64,000 nucleotides of DNA from Rhodospirillaceae bacterium (GCA_018660265.1 JABJKS010000034.1:1-64000); one strand, 5' to 3'; counted from the first letter of the stretch, positions 33,455 to 43,212 are shown. The notes: generated by a model not told the origin, from the sequence alone. A program made the numbers and translations.

Positions 33455-34996
33455 ATGCATCCCGGAATTCACGCAGCTGCAACTCCAGACAAAGCCGCCT
33501 ATATCATGGCCAGCAGCGGTCAGGTTATTACTTATAGTGAACTGAACGACACATCCAACCGTGGCGCACAATTGTTTCGCAGTCTGGGCCTTGGTCTGGG
33601 CGATAACATCGCCATCTACATGGAAAACAATGCGGCCTATTTGCAGATCTGCTGGGCCGCGCATAGGGCGGGGTTATATTATACCTGCATTTCATCCTAT
33701 CTCACGGCAGAGGAAGTCGCCTTTATCGTCGCCGATTGCGAGGCCAAGGTCTTTATCACCTCCCAGGCCAAGGAAGATGTCGCAGGTGAATTGACGAACC
33801 TGATGCCCGGCGTTGAAACCCATCTGATGGTTGGTGGGACGATCGCGGGCTACCAATCCTATGACCATGAAACCGCCCGTCAGCCCAGCGCCCCGATTGC
33901 CGATGAATATGAAGGCTCTGACATGCTGTATTCGTCCGGCACCACCGGACGACCGAAAGGCATCAAGCTGCCCATTGACGGTGCCCCCCTGGGCACACAG
34001 CGAAGCCCTATAGATGTTCTGGGCACGGTTTATGGCGCCAACGAAACATCGATCTATCTCTCTCCCGCACCCTTGTATCATGCCGCCCCCTTGCGCTTTA
34101 ACATGGGCATGCTGAAAAAGGGTGGCACCTGCATTGTGATGGAACGCTTTGACCCTGAAAACGCCCTGGCCCTGATCGAAAAATATGTGGTTACCCATAG
34201 TCAATGGGTCCCGACCATGTTCGTACGCATGTTGAAAATGCCTGCGGAAGCACGTGAAAAATACGATCTCTCCAGCCTGAAGATTGCTATTCACGCCGCA
34301 GCCCCCTGCCCGGTCGATATAAAACGGCAAATGATCGATTGGTGGGGCCCGGTCTTGTTCGAATATTATGCGGGCACGGAAGGCAACGGATTTTGCGCCA
34401 TCAACTCCGAACAATGGTTGGCCCATCCCGGTTCCGTCGGGCGGGCGATGTTTGGTGTTGTCCATATCATGGACGATGATGGGGTCGAACAATCTACCCG
34501 CAACCCCGGCACCATCTATTTTTCCGACGGTCCGGAATTTACCTATCACAACGATCCCGAACGCACGGCGGAATCCCGCAATGACAAAGGCTGGTCCACA
34601 TTGGGGGATGTCGGCTATCAGGACGAGGAAGGTTATCTTTACCTGACCGACAGACAGTCTTTCATGATCATATCGGGCGGGGTCAATATCTATCCCCAGG
34701 AAATAGAGAACCTGTTGGTCGGCCATCCGAAAATTATGGACGTCGCGGTGGTCGGTGTGCCGGACCCGGATTTTGGCGAGGCGGTCAAGGCGGTGGTGCA
34801 ACCGGTCGATCCCAATCACGCCGGCAGTGACCTGGAAGCCGAAATTCTAAGCTATGCCAGGGAGCATTTATCAAGCGTCAAATGTCCCCGCAGCGTGGAT
34901 TTCGAGGTGCAATTGCCCCGCCACGACAATGGTAAATTATACAAGCGGTTGATCAAGGACCGCTATTGGGGCCGCCACGATACCCGTATCGTTTAG
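33455..34996 (+). CDS. AMP-forming acyl-CoA synthetase
   Basis: ANL-superfamily adenylate-forming enzyme of 513 residues that activates a carboxylic acid to its CoA thioester using ATP. P-loop-like motif YSSGTTGRPKG, FEYYAGTEGNGF, LGDVGYQDEEGYLYLTDR and the C-terminal ISGGVNIYPQEIENLL with the catalytic Lys (NGKLYKR) are present. The acid is not known. It starts the plus-strand set that continues with a TPP enzyme, a serine hydrolase and a VOC protein. The ribosome binding site is CTAGGAG. Confidence 0.9.
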   Translation: MHPGIHAAATPDKAAYIMASSGQVITYSELNDTSNRGAQLFRSLGLGLGDNIAIYMENNAAYLQICWAAHRAGLYYTCISSYLTAEEVAFIVADCEAKVFITSQAKEDVAGELTNLMPGVETHLMVGGTIAGYQSYDHETARQPSAPIADEYEGSDMLYSSGTTGRPKGIKLPIDGAPLGTQRSPIDVLGTVYGANETSIYLSPAPLYHAAPLRFNMGMLKKGGTCIVMERFDPENALALIEKYVVTHSQWVPTMFVRMLKMPAEAREKYDLSSLKIAIHAAAPCPVDIKRQMIDWWGPVLFEYYAGTEGNGFCAINSEQWLAHPGSVGRAMFGVVHIMDDDGVEQSTRNPGTIYFSDGPEFTYHNDPERTAESRNDKGWSTLGDVGYQDEEGYLYLTDRQSFMIISGGVNIYPQEIENLLVGHPKIMDVAVVGVPDPDFGEAVKAVVQPVDPNHAGSDLEAEILSYAREHLSSVKCPRSVDFEVQLPRHDNGKLYKRLIKDRYWGRHDTRIV

Positions 34997-35069
34997 CGGC
35001 CCCATAATCGATAATTGAAGATAGACTATAGAATTAAGTGAACTGAAAAAAAATCGTACGGAGAGAAAC

Positions 35070-36728
35070 ATGCGCGGACGTCAGGTATTTATGGACAGTT
35101 TGGTGGCCCACGGGGTCGAACGGATTTTCGGCAATCCAGGCACAACTGAAAGCCCCTTGCTGGATAGTCTGCAAAGCTATCCGCAGATCGAATACACCGT
35201 TGTCTTGCAGGAAAGCATCGCGGCCGGCGCCGCCAGTTTTTATGCCCAGGCCAGCGGCAAAACCCCAGTGGTCAACCTCCACGTCGCACCGGGCCTGGGC
35301 AATGCCATTGGCATGATGTATGGCGCATTGAAGGCCAATTCGCCCATGGTGGTGACAGCCGGACAGCAGGATACCCGCATGCGCCTGCGCGGCCCGATCT
35401 TAGGCTATGACCTGGTTGCCATGGCAGAACCTGTTACCAAATGGAGTGTGCAGGTAGAAACGGCGGATGAGATGGCCGCGATCATGCGGCGCGCCTTCAA
35501 GATCGCCAATGAAGCCCCCGCCGGGCCGGTGTTCGTGGCCCTGCCCATCAATGTGATGGAGCAGGAAACAGAGATCCTTGCCAAGGCATCGACGGATACA
35601 TTCACAGCCCCCCGCCCGGACCCCGCAGGCGTTGCCGCCATGGCGGCGCGGATCATGGCTGCGAAAAACCCCATCATCGTGGCCAGTGACGATGTCGCCC
35701 GCGCCGATGCTGTCAAAGACTTGGTCGCCTTGTCGGAAGCCATGGGCGCCGGCGTCTGGTTTGAGGGCATTCGCCACCATATCAACTTCCCCAATCGCCA
35801 TCCCAACGCCAAGGGCATTCTGCCCGTGGATGCAGGTGCGATCCGCAACACTTTCGGTGAGGCCGATTTGGTCATGCTGATCGGCGGGCCGTTTTTTGAG
35901 GAGGTATGGTTTACCTCTGGGCTGCCTTTCCCCGATGGTGCAACAGTCGTGCAGTTGGAAGAAGCTGCGGCCCGTCTAGCCCACAATCACGCAGTTGATG
36001 CGGGCCTGGTCGGGCATTTGCCCACCTCCCTGGGCGATCTGACAGCCACCTTGAAGGCATCCGGCGATTATCAAAGTGCCGCCAAGGCGCGCAATGACGC
36101 CCTGGCAGCCGAAAGCACCGAAGCCCGCGCCGCCTACGAGGCGCGCAGCCAACGGGCCTGGGATCGTGACCCCATGTCCATGGCCCGCGCCATGGCAGAG
36201 ATTAACGCCGGCACGCCGGACAACGCTGTTGTGGTGGAGGAGGCGATCACCGCCGGTCTTGATCTGGCCCAGGCCTTTGAATTTTCCACGCCCGGCGATT
36301 ATCTATCGGGCCGGGGCGGTGGCATCGGCCAAGGCTTGGCAGGCGCCATTGGAGCCAAACAGGGGCAACCGGAGCGTCCCGTCCTGGCAGTCTCTGGCGA
36401 TGGCTCGGCGATGTATTCCATCCAGGCCCTTTGGTCGGCGGCGCATCATGACCTGGACATCGTCTTCGTCATTCTTGTGAACCGGGAATATCGCATTCTC
36501 AAACACAACATGGACACTTACCGGCAACGCTTTGATGCTAATTCCAACCAGGATTATCCCCGGATGAACCTGGAAAACCCAAATATGGATTTTGTCTCCA
36601 TAGCCCAGGGCATGGGCGTACCAGGCTGCGTCATCAGCCAGCCGGATGAACTTGCGGCAGCAGTCAAGGGGGCCTTCGCCAAGACGGGTCCCTATCTGAT
36701 TGCGGTCAATATCGAAGGTAAGCGGTAG
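35070..36728 (+). CDS. Thiamine-diphosphate enzyme, benzoylformate-decarboxylase-like
   Basis: TPP-dependent enzyme of 552 residues, closest in layout to benzoylformate decarboxylase and acetolactate-synthase relatives. NPGTTESPLLDSL at the start, the cofactor-activating Glu in VVLQESIAAGAAS, and the TPP/Mg motif GDGSAMYSIQALWSAAHHDLDIVFVILVN are intact. It would decarboxylate a 2-oxo acid, or ligate or cleave carbon-carbon bonds. The active-site His pair of BFD cannot be confirmed by eye. It is followed after nine bases by the beta-lactamase-fold gene. Confidence 0.85.
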   Translation: MRGRQVFMDSLVAHGVERIFGNPGTTESPLLDSLQSYPQIEYTVVLQESIAAGAASFYAQASGKTPVVNLHVAPGLGNAIGMMYGALKANSPMVVTAGQQDTRMRLRGPILGYDLVAMAEPVTKWSVQVETADEMAAIMRRAFKIANEAPAGPVFVALPINVMEQETEILAKASTDTFTAPRPDPAGVAAMAARIMAAKNPIIVASDDVARADAVKDLVALSEAMGAGVWFEGIRHHINFPNRHPNAKGILPVDAGAIRNTFGEADLVMLIGGPFFEEVWFTSGLPFPDGATVVQLEEAAARLAHNHAVDAGLVGHLPTSLGDLTATLKASGDYQSAAKARNDALAAESTEARAAYEARSQRAWDRDPMSMARAMAEINAGTPDNAVVVEEAITAGLDLAQAFEFSTPGDYLSGRGGGIGQGLAGAIGAKQGQPERPVLAVSGDGSAMYSIQALWSAAHHDLDIVFVILVNREYRILKHNMDTYRQRFDANSNQDYPRMNLENPNMDFVSIAQGMGVPGCVISQPDELAAAVKGAFAKTGPYLIAVNIEGKR

Positions 36729-36736
36729 GAAGGGAT

Positions 36737-38029
36737 ATGAAAATGAATATAGTAGCACCCGAGTCCGTCGGCCTTTCCGCAGCGCGGTTGGAAAGGATGA
36801 CCGCATGGATGGAACGCCAGGTAACCACGAACCGATTGCCGGGCCTATCCGCCATGATCCATCGGCGCGGCCAGTGTGCCTATTTGAATTGTACCGGTCA
36901 GATGGATGTTGAGGCTGATAAGCCGATGGCGGAGGATACCATCTTCCGCATCTACTCCATGTCCAAGCCGATTACCGCCGTCGCGGCGATGATCTGCTAT
37001 GAGGAAGGACATTTTCAACTCGATGACCCAATCGCCAAGTTCCTGCCGGAATTTACCGCGATGCAGGTCTGGGACGGCAAGGCCGACGCACTTAACACGG
37101 TTCCGGCAGAGGGCTACATCACGGTGCGGCATCTGTTGACCCACACCGCCGGGTTCTCCTACGAGTTCATGGAAGCGACCCCGGTTGAGGCCTATTACCG
37201 GGAACATAAAATCAGCTTCAACCCCGGCCGACAGACCGAGGGTGGGGCCGATCTGGCCGCGATGACGACCCGCCTGGCCCAGGCACCCTTGGTTCGCCAG
37301 CCCGGCAGCGGTTGGGGCTATTCCGTCTCGATTGACGTCCTTGGCCGGTTGGTCGAAATTTGGTCGGGGCAAACCCTTGATCGGTTTTTTGAGGATCGCG
37401 TCTTCCAACCCCTCGCCATGACCGACACCGCCTTCTCGGTCGTACCGGAAAAACAAGCGCGGTTTGCCGCCTGTTATGAGCCTACCAGCGGGGGCGGTCT
37501 TGGCAATCTAAGCTCTGCGGAAGCAGTGATCCGAAAAAGCGATGGCATCGGCCTGAAGTTGGCCGATGCCCCCACTGACAGCAACTATTTGCATCATCCC
37601 GAAACATTATCGGGCGGTGGCGGTTTGACCGGTACCCTGGGCGACTATGGCCGGTTTTGCCAGATGTTGTTGAACAAGGGGGAATTCAACGGCAGCCGCA
37701 TATTGGGCCGCAAAACGGTGGAATTCATGTCCATCAACCACTTACCCGACAACAAAGACATGGCCGCCATGGGGCAGCCGGTATGGAGCGAAAGCAGTGC
37801 CGAGGGGATTGGGTATGGCCTGGGCATGGCCGTCGTCATTGATGCACCGGCAACGCAACTGATCCGTTCCACCGGCGAATATTTTTGGGGCGGTGCGGCC
37901 TCAACCGCCTTCTGGATTGACCCAGCCGAGGACATGTTCGTCGTCTTCATGACCCAATTGCTGCCCTCGTCCTTCTATCCGATCCGTGGCGAGTTGCGGG
38001 TCGCGACCTATCAGGCGTTGATCGACTAA
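36737..38029 (+). CDS. Beta-lactamase-fold serine hydrolase (esterase-like)
   Basis: Class C beta-lactamase/penicillin-binding-protein-fold enzyme of 430 residues. The SxxK motif is S74-M-S-K77 and the second motif is a Tyr in GWGYSVSIDVLGRLVE. No signal peptide is seen, so it is probably a cytoplasmic esterase (EstB-like) acting on a metabolite ester rather than a resistance enzyme. It lies between the TPP enzyme and the VOC protein, nine bases after the former, which supports a catabolic role in the same pathway. Confidence 0.82.
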   Translation: MKMNIVAPESVGLSAARLERMTAWMERQVTTNRLPGLSAMIHRRGQCAYLNCTGQMDVEADKPMAEDTIFRIYSMSKPITAVAAMICYEEGHFQLDDPIAKFLPEFTAMQVWDGKADALNTVPAEGYITVRHLLTHTAGFSYEFMEATPVEAYYREHKISFNPGRQTEGGADLAAMTTRLAQAPLVRQPGSGWGYSVSIDVLGRLVEIWSGQTLDRFFEDRVFQPLAMTDTAFSVVPEKQARFAACYEPTSGGGLGNLSSAEAVIRKSDGIGLKLADAPTDSNYLHHPETLSGGGGLTGTLGDYGRFCQMLLNKGEFNGSRILGRKTVEFMSINHLPDNKDMAAMGQPVWSESSAEGIGYGLGMAVVIDAPATQLIRSTGEYFWGGAASTAFWIDPAEDMFVVFMTQLLPSSFYPIRGELRVATYQALID

Positions 38030-38108
38030 AGAACATGGGCCCGGCCTGCAGGCCCAGACCAACAATGCTGTAACCTGCGTCGTATCGTTTAACAATGGGG
38101 AAAATAGA

Positions 38109-38594
38109 ATGATCAAGGGATTGCACCACAACGCCTATCGTTGCCGGGATTCAGAAGAAACCCGGAAGTTTTACGAAGACTTCCTCTCCCTCCCCTTAGC
38201 CGGTGCGTTGGATATCGGCACCACCCATACAGGGCGGGACACTTCGGTATTGCACACGTTTTTTCAATTGGATGACGGATCTTTTCTGGCGTTTTTTGAG
38301 GCCCCGGATATGCCGTTTGAATTCAAGGAGCAGCATGATTTCGACCTCCATATCGCTTTAGAGGTCGAAATGGACGTACTCCACGAGATGTTCGCCAAGG
38401 GCAAGGCGGCGGGGATGGAGGTGCGCGGCATTTCCGATCATACCTTTGTCGATTCCATCTATTTCAGGGACCCCAATGGCTATGTCGTGGAACTTTCTGC
38501 CAAGCGTCCGGGCCATGATGAGGCGATGAACCCCGCCACAAATGGTGCCCGGACCATCCTTGATACCTGGCAGGAACGCAAAACCGCCGGCTGA
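38109..38594 (+). CDS. VOC (glyoxalase/dioxygenase-fold) protein
   Basis: Vicinal-oxygen-chelate protein of 161 residues. The N-terminal strand GLHHNAYRCRDSEETRKFYEDFL and a C-terminal FRDPNGYVVELSAK carry the typical metal-ligand positions (His and Glu). It may be a lyase, epimerase or extradiol-type dioxygenase of small aromatics. The substrate is unknown. It is the last gene of the plus-strand set, and its stop is three bases from the end of the convergent LLM gene. GGGGAAAATAGA precedes the ATG. Confidence 0.8.
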   Translation: MIKGLHHNAYRCRDSEETRKFYEDFLSLPLAGALDIGTTHTGRDTSVLHTFFQLDDGSFLAFFEAPDMPFEFKEQHDFDLHIALEVEMDVLHEMFAKGKAAGMEVRGISDHTFVDSIYFRDPNGYVVELSAKRPGHDEAMNPATNGARTILDTWQERKTAG

Positions 38595-38597
38595 ACG

Positions 38598-39536
38598 CTA
38601 CCAACCCAGGCTGGCACGGATTTCGGCGACGGCATCCATGTGCATTTCATGATCACCGGCAAAGCGCAGGACGATATGGCTGGCGCCCTGATCGGCATAG
38701 CCTTTCAACCATGCGGCGGCACCTGCAACGGGGCCGCCGTAGCTGGCCTGATGCCTGGCCAGTACCTTGGCTGAGGCACCGTAATATTCCTCCATATAGG
38801 TTTCGATCTGCTTTTCCGCCTTGGCGACGTCGTTATCGATATACATGGTTAGATACAGCGCGCCGGTCAGATCATCGGGGTTCCGGCCTGCTTCACGGGC
38901 ACTGTCCAGAACACCGCGCCATTGTTCGCCCCAACCCGTCGCATCCGGCCCCGTGGGGAACCAGCCGTCAAAATGCTTGCCGGCCCGCTGGCGGGAGGCC
39001 ACGGCTGAACCACCGCCCCAGATGGGCGGGCCACCGGGCCTGTGGGGCGTCGGGGCAAGGACGCCTTGTTCTACTTTCCAGCGGCCATCCCAATCCACGG
39101 GCTCGCCGCTCCACAAAGCTTTACACAGACGCAGGCCTTCCATCATGCGGCCCACGCGCTTTTCGAACGGCACGCCGGCGGCCTCAAACTCAGCCCTGAT
39201 ATTTGGCACGTCGGCTGCAATACCGACGCCCAGAATAACCCGGCCTTCGCTGATCTGATCCAAGGTCGCCACTTGGTGCGCCATGACGACAGGATTGCGC
39301 AAGGTGGGCAACAGCACAGCCGTGCCCAGCTCCACCGTCTTGGTCCGGCCCGCGATGCCCGCTAACAGCGTCAAAGGTTCATGCCGGGGCCGGGCCAACA
39401 GGCTGTCACCGATCCAGACGGAATTAAACCCCCGATCCTCCGCCCGTTCCGCCAAGGCCATCAAAGGCCCCGCCTCGGGCTGGCCATGCATCACTCGTTC
39501 CCGCGTCGGCAGAAGATATCCCAATTGAACTGACAT
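38598..39536 (-). CDS. LLM-class flavin-dependent monooxygenase
   Basis: Luciferase-like TIM-barrel enzyme of about 312 residues. SVQLGYLLPTRERVMHG, AEDRGFNSVWIGDSLLARPRHEP, KTVELGTAVLLPTLRNPVVMAHQVATLDQISEGRVILGVGIAAD are canonical. In this operon a flavin reductase lies directly upstream, so a two-component FMN-dependent monooxygenase that uses reduced flavin and oxygen is likely. ATG at 39536 is chosen, and the upstream extension lies in the intergenic spacer. It is the last gene of the eight-gene minus-strand operon. Confidence 0.82.
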   Translation of the reverse strand: MSVQLGYLLPTRERVMHGQPEAGPLMALAERAEDRGFNSVWIGDSLLARPRHEPLTLLAGIAGRTKTVELGTAVLLPTLRNPVVMAHQVATLDQISEGRVILGVGIAADVPNIRAEFEAAGVPFEKRVGRMMEGLRLCKALWSGEPVDWDGRWKVEQGVLAPTPHRPGGPPIWGGGSAVASRQRAGKHFDGWFPTGPDATGWGEQWRGVLDSAREAGRNPDDLTGALYLTMYIDNDVAKAEKQIETYMEEYYGASAKVLARHQASYGGPVAGAAAWLKGYADQGASHIVLRFAGDHEMHMDAVAEIRASLGW

Positions 39537-39546
39537 AGCCGTCTCC

Positions 39547-40215
39547 CTATCTGTAAGCCCCGTCCCAATCGCCCGCCTGGGCCTGGGCAATGTCGCCATC
39601 GTCGGTCATTTCGGGTCGGTTGATGGTCAACATTGTTTCAGGCGTTACCACCGCATAGTCCATGTATCCCAACCGGGCCAGCGGTCGCATGGCACCCGTG
39701 TCCACGATGCCGTTGGAAATATAGCTATCGTCAATATAAATGCCCACGACCTGGCCGATGACGATAAAATGCCCCTGATCAGAACCAGGCACCACGTCCG
39801 GCAGTTCAATGGTTTTCCAGTATTTGCACTCAAATGCCGCCGGGCTCTCTTTAACCCGTGGCGGTACGACGAATTTTGAGGCCGTCGCCGTCAAATCAGA
39901 AATGGGAAATTCATCGACACCGGGGGGCACGGGGGCTGAAGATACATTCATGCCGTCGCGGGTATCCCAGGTGGACATGGAACAGGTGAACTCTCCCGTC
40001 TCCTGAATATTGCGGACGCTGTCTTTGATATTCTTGGAAGAGAACATGACGTAGTGGGGCCGGTCACTGACCGCATTGAAGAAGCTGTAGGGTGCCAGAT
40101 TATAAATACCATCCCGGCTGACCGAACCAATCCAGCCGATAGGCCGGGGCGTGATCAGGGCCTTGAACGGATCATGTTTGAGGCCATGGTTGTTCTCGAT
40201 GGCGTCGTAATGCAT
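39547..40215 (-). CDS. Flavin reductase-like FMN-binding protein
   Basis: Protein of 222 residues with the flavin-reductase-like split-barrel domain. PFKALITPRPIGWIGSVSRDGIYNLAPYSFFNAVSDRPHYVMFSS is the characteristic FMN-binding segment. It probably supplies reduced flavin to the LLM monooxygenase encoded immediately downstream (10 bases apart) and to the other LLM gene of the operon. The last 60 residues are less conserved. It is cytoplasmic. Confidence 0.82.
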   Translation of the reverse strand: MHYDAIENNHGLKHDPFKALITPRPIGWIGSVSRDGIYNLAPYSFFNAVSDRPHYVMFSSKNIKDSVRNIQETGEFTCSMSTWDTRDGMNVSSAPVPPGVDEFPISDLTATASKFVVPPRVKESPAAFECKYWKTIELPDVVPGSDQGHFIVIGQVVGIYIDDSYISNGIVDTGAMRPLARLGYMDYAVVTPETMLTINRPEMTDDGDIAQAQAGDWDGAYR

Positions 40216-40245
40216 GGGTAAAATTCCTAAACTTGGATGTATGTA

Positions 40246-41544
40246 CTATGACCGTTTCAGAACGGCATCGATGAAGTCGTCACTAGCGCCCAAATAACGC
40301 GCCGGATCGGCCAAGGCCTGCCAATCCAGCTGTGCATCGGTGCGTTGTTGCAAAACGGCAAAAAGATCCTGCCCGTCTGCTATAGCATCCCGGCAGGCAT
40401 CCTTCACCAAAATCTGCGCCTCCCGCTTGGGCATATGCTGGGCCAGGGCATAGACCGCAGCCTCGGCCAACAGCATGCCCTTCGATGCGGCAATATTCTC
40501 CATCATACGGTCGCAGTTGACGATTAGATTTTCTGCTATGTGCAGACTGTGTATCAGGCCCGCGCCCGTGGCTCTGATCATCTGCGGCAACGTCAGCCAT
40601 TCCAGGTTCCAGGCAACGCCGTCCCGTTCCAGCAAATGCGGCGCGGTCTGGTGCATGTTTGCCATAAGACCGCCATTGTGGCGGGCCAGGGCCAGCACCG
40701 CCTCGGCCCGAACCGGGTTGGCCTTTTGCGGCATGGCGGAAGATCCACCTGCACCGGCGATCTGCACCTCACCGAATTCGGACTGTGCCAACATCAGAAT
40801 ATCGCCCGCCACCTTCCCCAGATCACCGCTCACCATAGCCAGGCAATGGGCGAATTCGATGATAGTGTCCCGCTGGCTGTGCCAGGGCATGGGGGGCGCA
40901 TCGAGATTAAGTGCGATCGCCAGGGCCGCGACAACTTCGGGCCCACGTTTAAGTTCTTGGCGACCCATAGCCGACAGTGTCCCCCCCGCTCCGCCCAATT
41001 GCAGCAACATGGGCTGATCCAGCAGTCGTTGACGGTGCCGTTGCAAAGGCGCGATCCAACCCGCAACCTTTAGCCCGAACGTGGTCGGCACCGCCTGTTG
41101 GTAACGGGTCCGCGCCGCCATAATCGTCCGCCTGTGGTCTTCGGCTAAGACCATCCAGGTATCGATCAGGCTATCCAGTCGGCCCAGAAAATGGCTCCGT
41201 ACCCGCTGCAGCAAAAGGCTTATCGCGGTATCCACAATATCCTGCGAGGTCGCACCCCAATGCACATAACCGCCAAATTCGGGACCGACCGCGTGGCGTA
41301 ACTGGGCCAGCAGGGCGATGATCGGCACACCATCGCGGATCGTTCCCTCCATCAAGCCGGGAATATCTGCCGTCATTGTGGCGGCGATCTTTTCAATATG
41401 GTCGGCGGCCGGCTTAGGAATAATGCCAAGACTGCCCTGGACCCGAGCCAGGATACCCTCCACCGCCAACATTGCGTCGGCCAGGGCTGCATCATCGATC
41501 AGCACCTCAGTATCCGGGTCCTGCAGATAGGCGTCCAAGATCAT
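40246..41544 (-). CDS. pcaB: PcaB-like 3-carboxymuconate cycloisomerase (fumarase/ASL fold)
   Basis: Fumarase/adenylosuccinate-lyase superfamily enzyme of 432 residues, best read as 3-carboxy-cis,cis-muconate cycloisomerase, because pcaG and pcaH follow each other directly upstream. The signature loop GAGGSSAMPQKANPVRAE and HWGATSQDIVDTA are present. It would convert 3-carboxy-cis,cis-muconate to a 4-carboxymuconolactone in the protocatechuate ortho pathway. An adenylosuccinate-lyase-like activity is the alternative. It lies about 10 bases after pcaG. Confidence 0.78.
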   Translation of the reverse strand: MILDAYLQDPDTEVLIDDAALADAMLAVEGILARVQGSLGIIPKPAADHIEKIAATMTADIPGLMEGTIRDGVPIIALLAQLRHAVGPEFGGYVHWGATSQDIVDTAISLLLQRVRSHFLGRLDSLIDTWMVLAEDHRRTIMAARTRYQQAVPTTFGLKVAGWIAPLQRHRQRLLDQPMLLQLGGAGGTLSAMGRQELKRGPEVVAALAIALNLDAPPMPWHSQRDTIIEFAHCLAMVSGDLGKVAGDILMLAQSEFGEVQIAGAGGSSAMPQKANPVRAEAVLALARHNGGLMANMHQTAPHLLERDGVAWNLEWLTLPQMIRATGAGLIHSLHIAENLIVNCDRMMENIAASKGMLLAEAAVYALAQHMPKREAQILVKDACRDAIADGQDLFAVLQQRTDAQLDWQALADPARYLGASDDFIDAVLKRS

Positions 41545-41553
41545 TGGCTCAAC

Positions 41554-42174
41554 TCAGGCATCAAAAAAGACGGTTTCCTGATCGCCTTGCATATGAATAT
41601 CGAAGCGGTAAATGGCACCATCGGCACCATCGGCATCATCGGGGCCATCTTGCCGTTGGGCGATTAAAGTATTACGGCGCGCAGGGTCTATCTGTGCCAG
41701 AACGGGATCGCCGTCATTTGCCGCAGCCTCATCGGAGAAATAGATCCGGGTGTAGACGTGGTTTAATAGACCACGCATGAAAACAACGACGGTAATATGT
41801 GGGGCCTGGCCATCGCCAATGGCACCGGGCTTGATGGTCTGAAATTCATAGAAATGCTCCGCCAGGGTACCGGTTCCAACCCGGCCAAAACCGGCAAAGC
41901 CCGTGTTGGAACCGCGTTCGTCCTCCGGGTGGGCATAGCGGCCCTGGCTGTCGGCCTGCCATAGTTCCAACACTGCATCGCGCACGGTATCGCCATTGCC
42001 GTCGAACACCTGACCGCGAATGGCTATCCGTTCCCCCGCGATATCTCCCGCGCTTAGATTATTGCCCACCAATTGTTTGTAGTCATAGCCATATTGTTCC
42101 GGTGTCAGGCCATAAGCGAAATAGGGGCCCACGGTTTGCGAGGGCGTCTGACGCAATTTGTCATCCCGGGCCAT
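41554..42174 (-). CDS. pcaG: Protocatechuate 3,4-dioxygenase alpha subunit
   Basis: Intradiol ring-cleavage dioxygenase subunit of 206 residues. SQTVGPYFAYGLTPEQYGYDY and AIRGQVFDGNGDTVRDAVLELWQADSQGRYAHPED are typical, and so is PHITVVVFMRGLLNHVYTRIYF. In characterised enzymes the alpha subunit lacks the full iron site and pairs with the beta subunit encoded four bases upstream. A run of GGCACCATC-type 9-bp repeats encodes DGPDDADGADGA near the C terminus, another example of the micro-repeat pattern. Confidence 0.88.
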   Translation of the reverse strand: MARDDKLRQTPSQTVGPYFAYGLTPEQYGYDYKQLVGNNLSAGDIAGERIAIRGQVFDGNGDTVRDAVLELWQADSQGRYAHPEDERGSNTGFAGFGRVGTGTLAEHFYEFQTIKPGAIGDGQAPHITVVVFMRGLLNHVYTRIYFSDEAAANDGDPVLAQIDPARRNTLIAQRQDGPDDADGADGAIYRFDIHMQGDQETVFFDA

Positions 42175-42177
42175 GGC

Positions 42178-42885
42178 CTAGTCCTCCAGGGGCGTGGCGG
42201 CGCGTCCGCGCAGAACAATGTTGAACTCATAGCCCAGGGCCCATTCCGGCTCCGACAACTCTATGGATAATTTCGAAACAAGCAGCTGGCGGGAGGCTTC
42301 GGGCACACCATTAAAGATCGGATCCAGTTCCAATAACGGATCACCGGGGAAATACATCTGTGTGACCAGGCGGGTCAGGATGGACGGGCCGAACAACGAG
42401 AAATGGATGTGGTTGGGCCGCCAGGCGTTGTAGTGGTTGCCCCAGGGATAGGCGCCGGGCTTGATGGTGATGAAACGATAGCGTCCTTCCGCATCCGTGA
42501 CACAACGTCCGGCACCTAGGAAATTCGGGTCCAGGGGTGCGTCATGCTGATCGTCGGCATGTTGGTAGCGCCCGGCCGCATTGGGCTGCCAGACTTCCAA
42601 CAGAATATGGGGCACCCCTCGACCGGCCTCGTCCGTGACCTGGCCAGCAACGATAATCCGCTCTCCATTTGGCTCCCCGGTCGTGGCCGCAATCTTTGTC
42701 AGATCATGGTCCAGGGGACCAACCGCATTCTGGCCATAGACCGGCCCGGTACGTTCAGACAACGATTGTGGCAAGACGACCAGAGGCTTACCCGGCGCCC
42801 GCAAAGGCGTCGATTTGTATTCAGGGGACAGATAGGGCGGATGGCTACCCCAATCCCTGGGCGTGTAGCCTGCCTGACTAGACAT
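42178..42885 (-). CDS. pcaH: Protocatechuate 3,4-dioxygenase beta subunit
   Basis: Iron-bearing subunit, 235 residues, that adds O2 across protocatechuate (3,4-dihydroxybenzoate) to give 3-carboxy-cis,cis-muconate. The Fe(III) ligands are recognisable: Tyr in NAAGRYQH and in the later YPWGNHYNAW region, and the two His in RPNHIHFSLF. The adjacent alpha subunit indicates an ordinary alpha-beta enzyme. The true substrate may be a protocatechuate analogue. It is preceded by the quinol-monooxygenase-like gene, 12 bases away. Confidence 0.9.
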   Translation of the reverse strand: MSSQAGYTPRDWGSHPPYLSPEYKSTPLRAPGKPLVVLPQSLSERTGPVYGQNAVGPLDHDLTKIAATTGEPNGERIIVAGQVTDEAGRGVPHILLEVWQPNAAGRYQHADDQHDAPLDPNFLGAGRCVTDAEGRYRFITIKPGAYPWGNHYNAWRPNHIHFSLFGPSILTRLVTQMYFPGDPLLELDPIFNGVPEASRQLLVSKLSIELSEPEWALGYEFNIVLRGRAATPLED

Positions 42886-42897
42886 ACCGGTCAGGCA

Positions 42898-43212
42898 TTA
42901 GGCCGCTGTTAAAATATGAATGACCCGACTTTCCAGCAGGTCCTTGGTTTTTTCACCGTAAGCTTTCATATGAGGTGCTGCGGCGTGGGCCTTCAGGTGA
43001 TCGGCACTTTCCCATTTTTCCAGAAAGACAAAGGTATCCGGGCCATATTGGGTTTGAAAACTACCCCAACCATCCGCATCAACAGAGGGGGCATATTCGA
43101 TGCAACCTTCTTCGGCATGAACATTAGCCAGATTGGCCCGGGCCATTTCCAGGACTTCATCCCGCTTGCCCGGCTTTGTGGTGATGACGGCGACGACTTG
43201 TACAATAGACAT
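42898..43212 (-). CDS. Antibiotic-biosynthesis-monooxygenase-like protein (YgiN type)
   Basis: Small dimeric ferredoxin-like fold protein of 104 residues. VVAVITTKPGKRDEVLEMARANLANVHAEEGCIEYAPSVD and FVFLEKWESADHLKAH are typical of putative quinol monooxygenases. It could oxidise a hydroquinone intermediate of the aromatic pathway or bind a product. It has no cofactor site of its own. It is positioned between the LLM gene and pcaH, and the spacing supports the same operon. Confidence 0.78.
   Translation of the reverse strand: MSIVQVVAVITTKPGKRDEVLEMARANLANVHAEEGCIEYAPSVDADGWGSFQTQYGPDTFVFLEKWESADHLKAHAAAPHMKAYGEKTKDLLESRVIHILTAA

Noticed and set aside
33692-34819. 375-codon minus-strand open frame
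   Set aside because: It is antisense to the acyl-CoA synthetase and shows no coding signals of its own.
36737-38029. Antibiotic-resistance beta-lactamase
   Set aside because: The motif set and the absence of a signal peptide, together with the catabolic neighbours, fit an esterase better.
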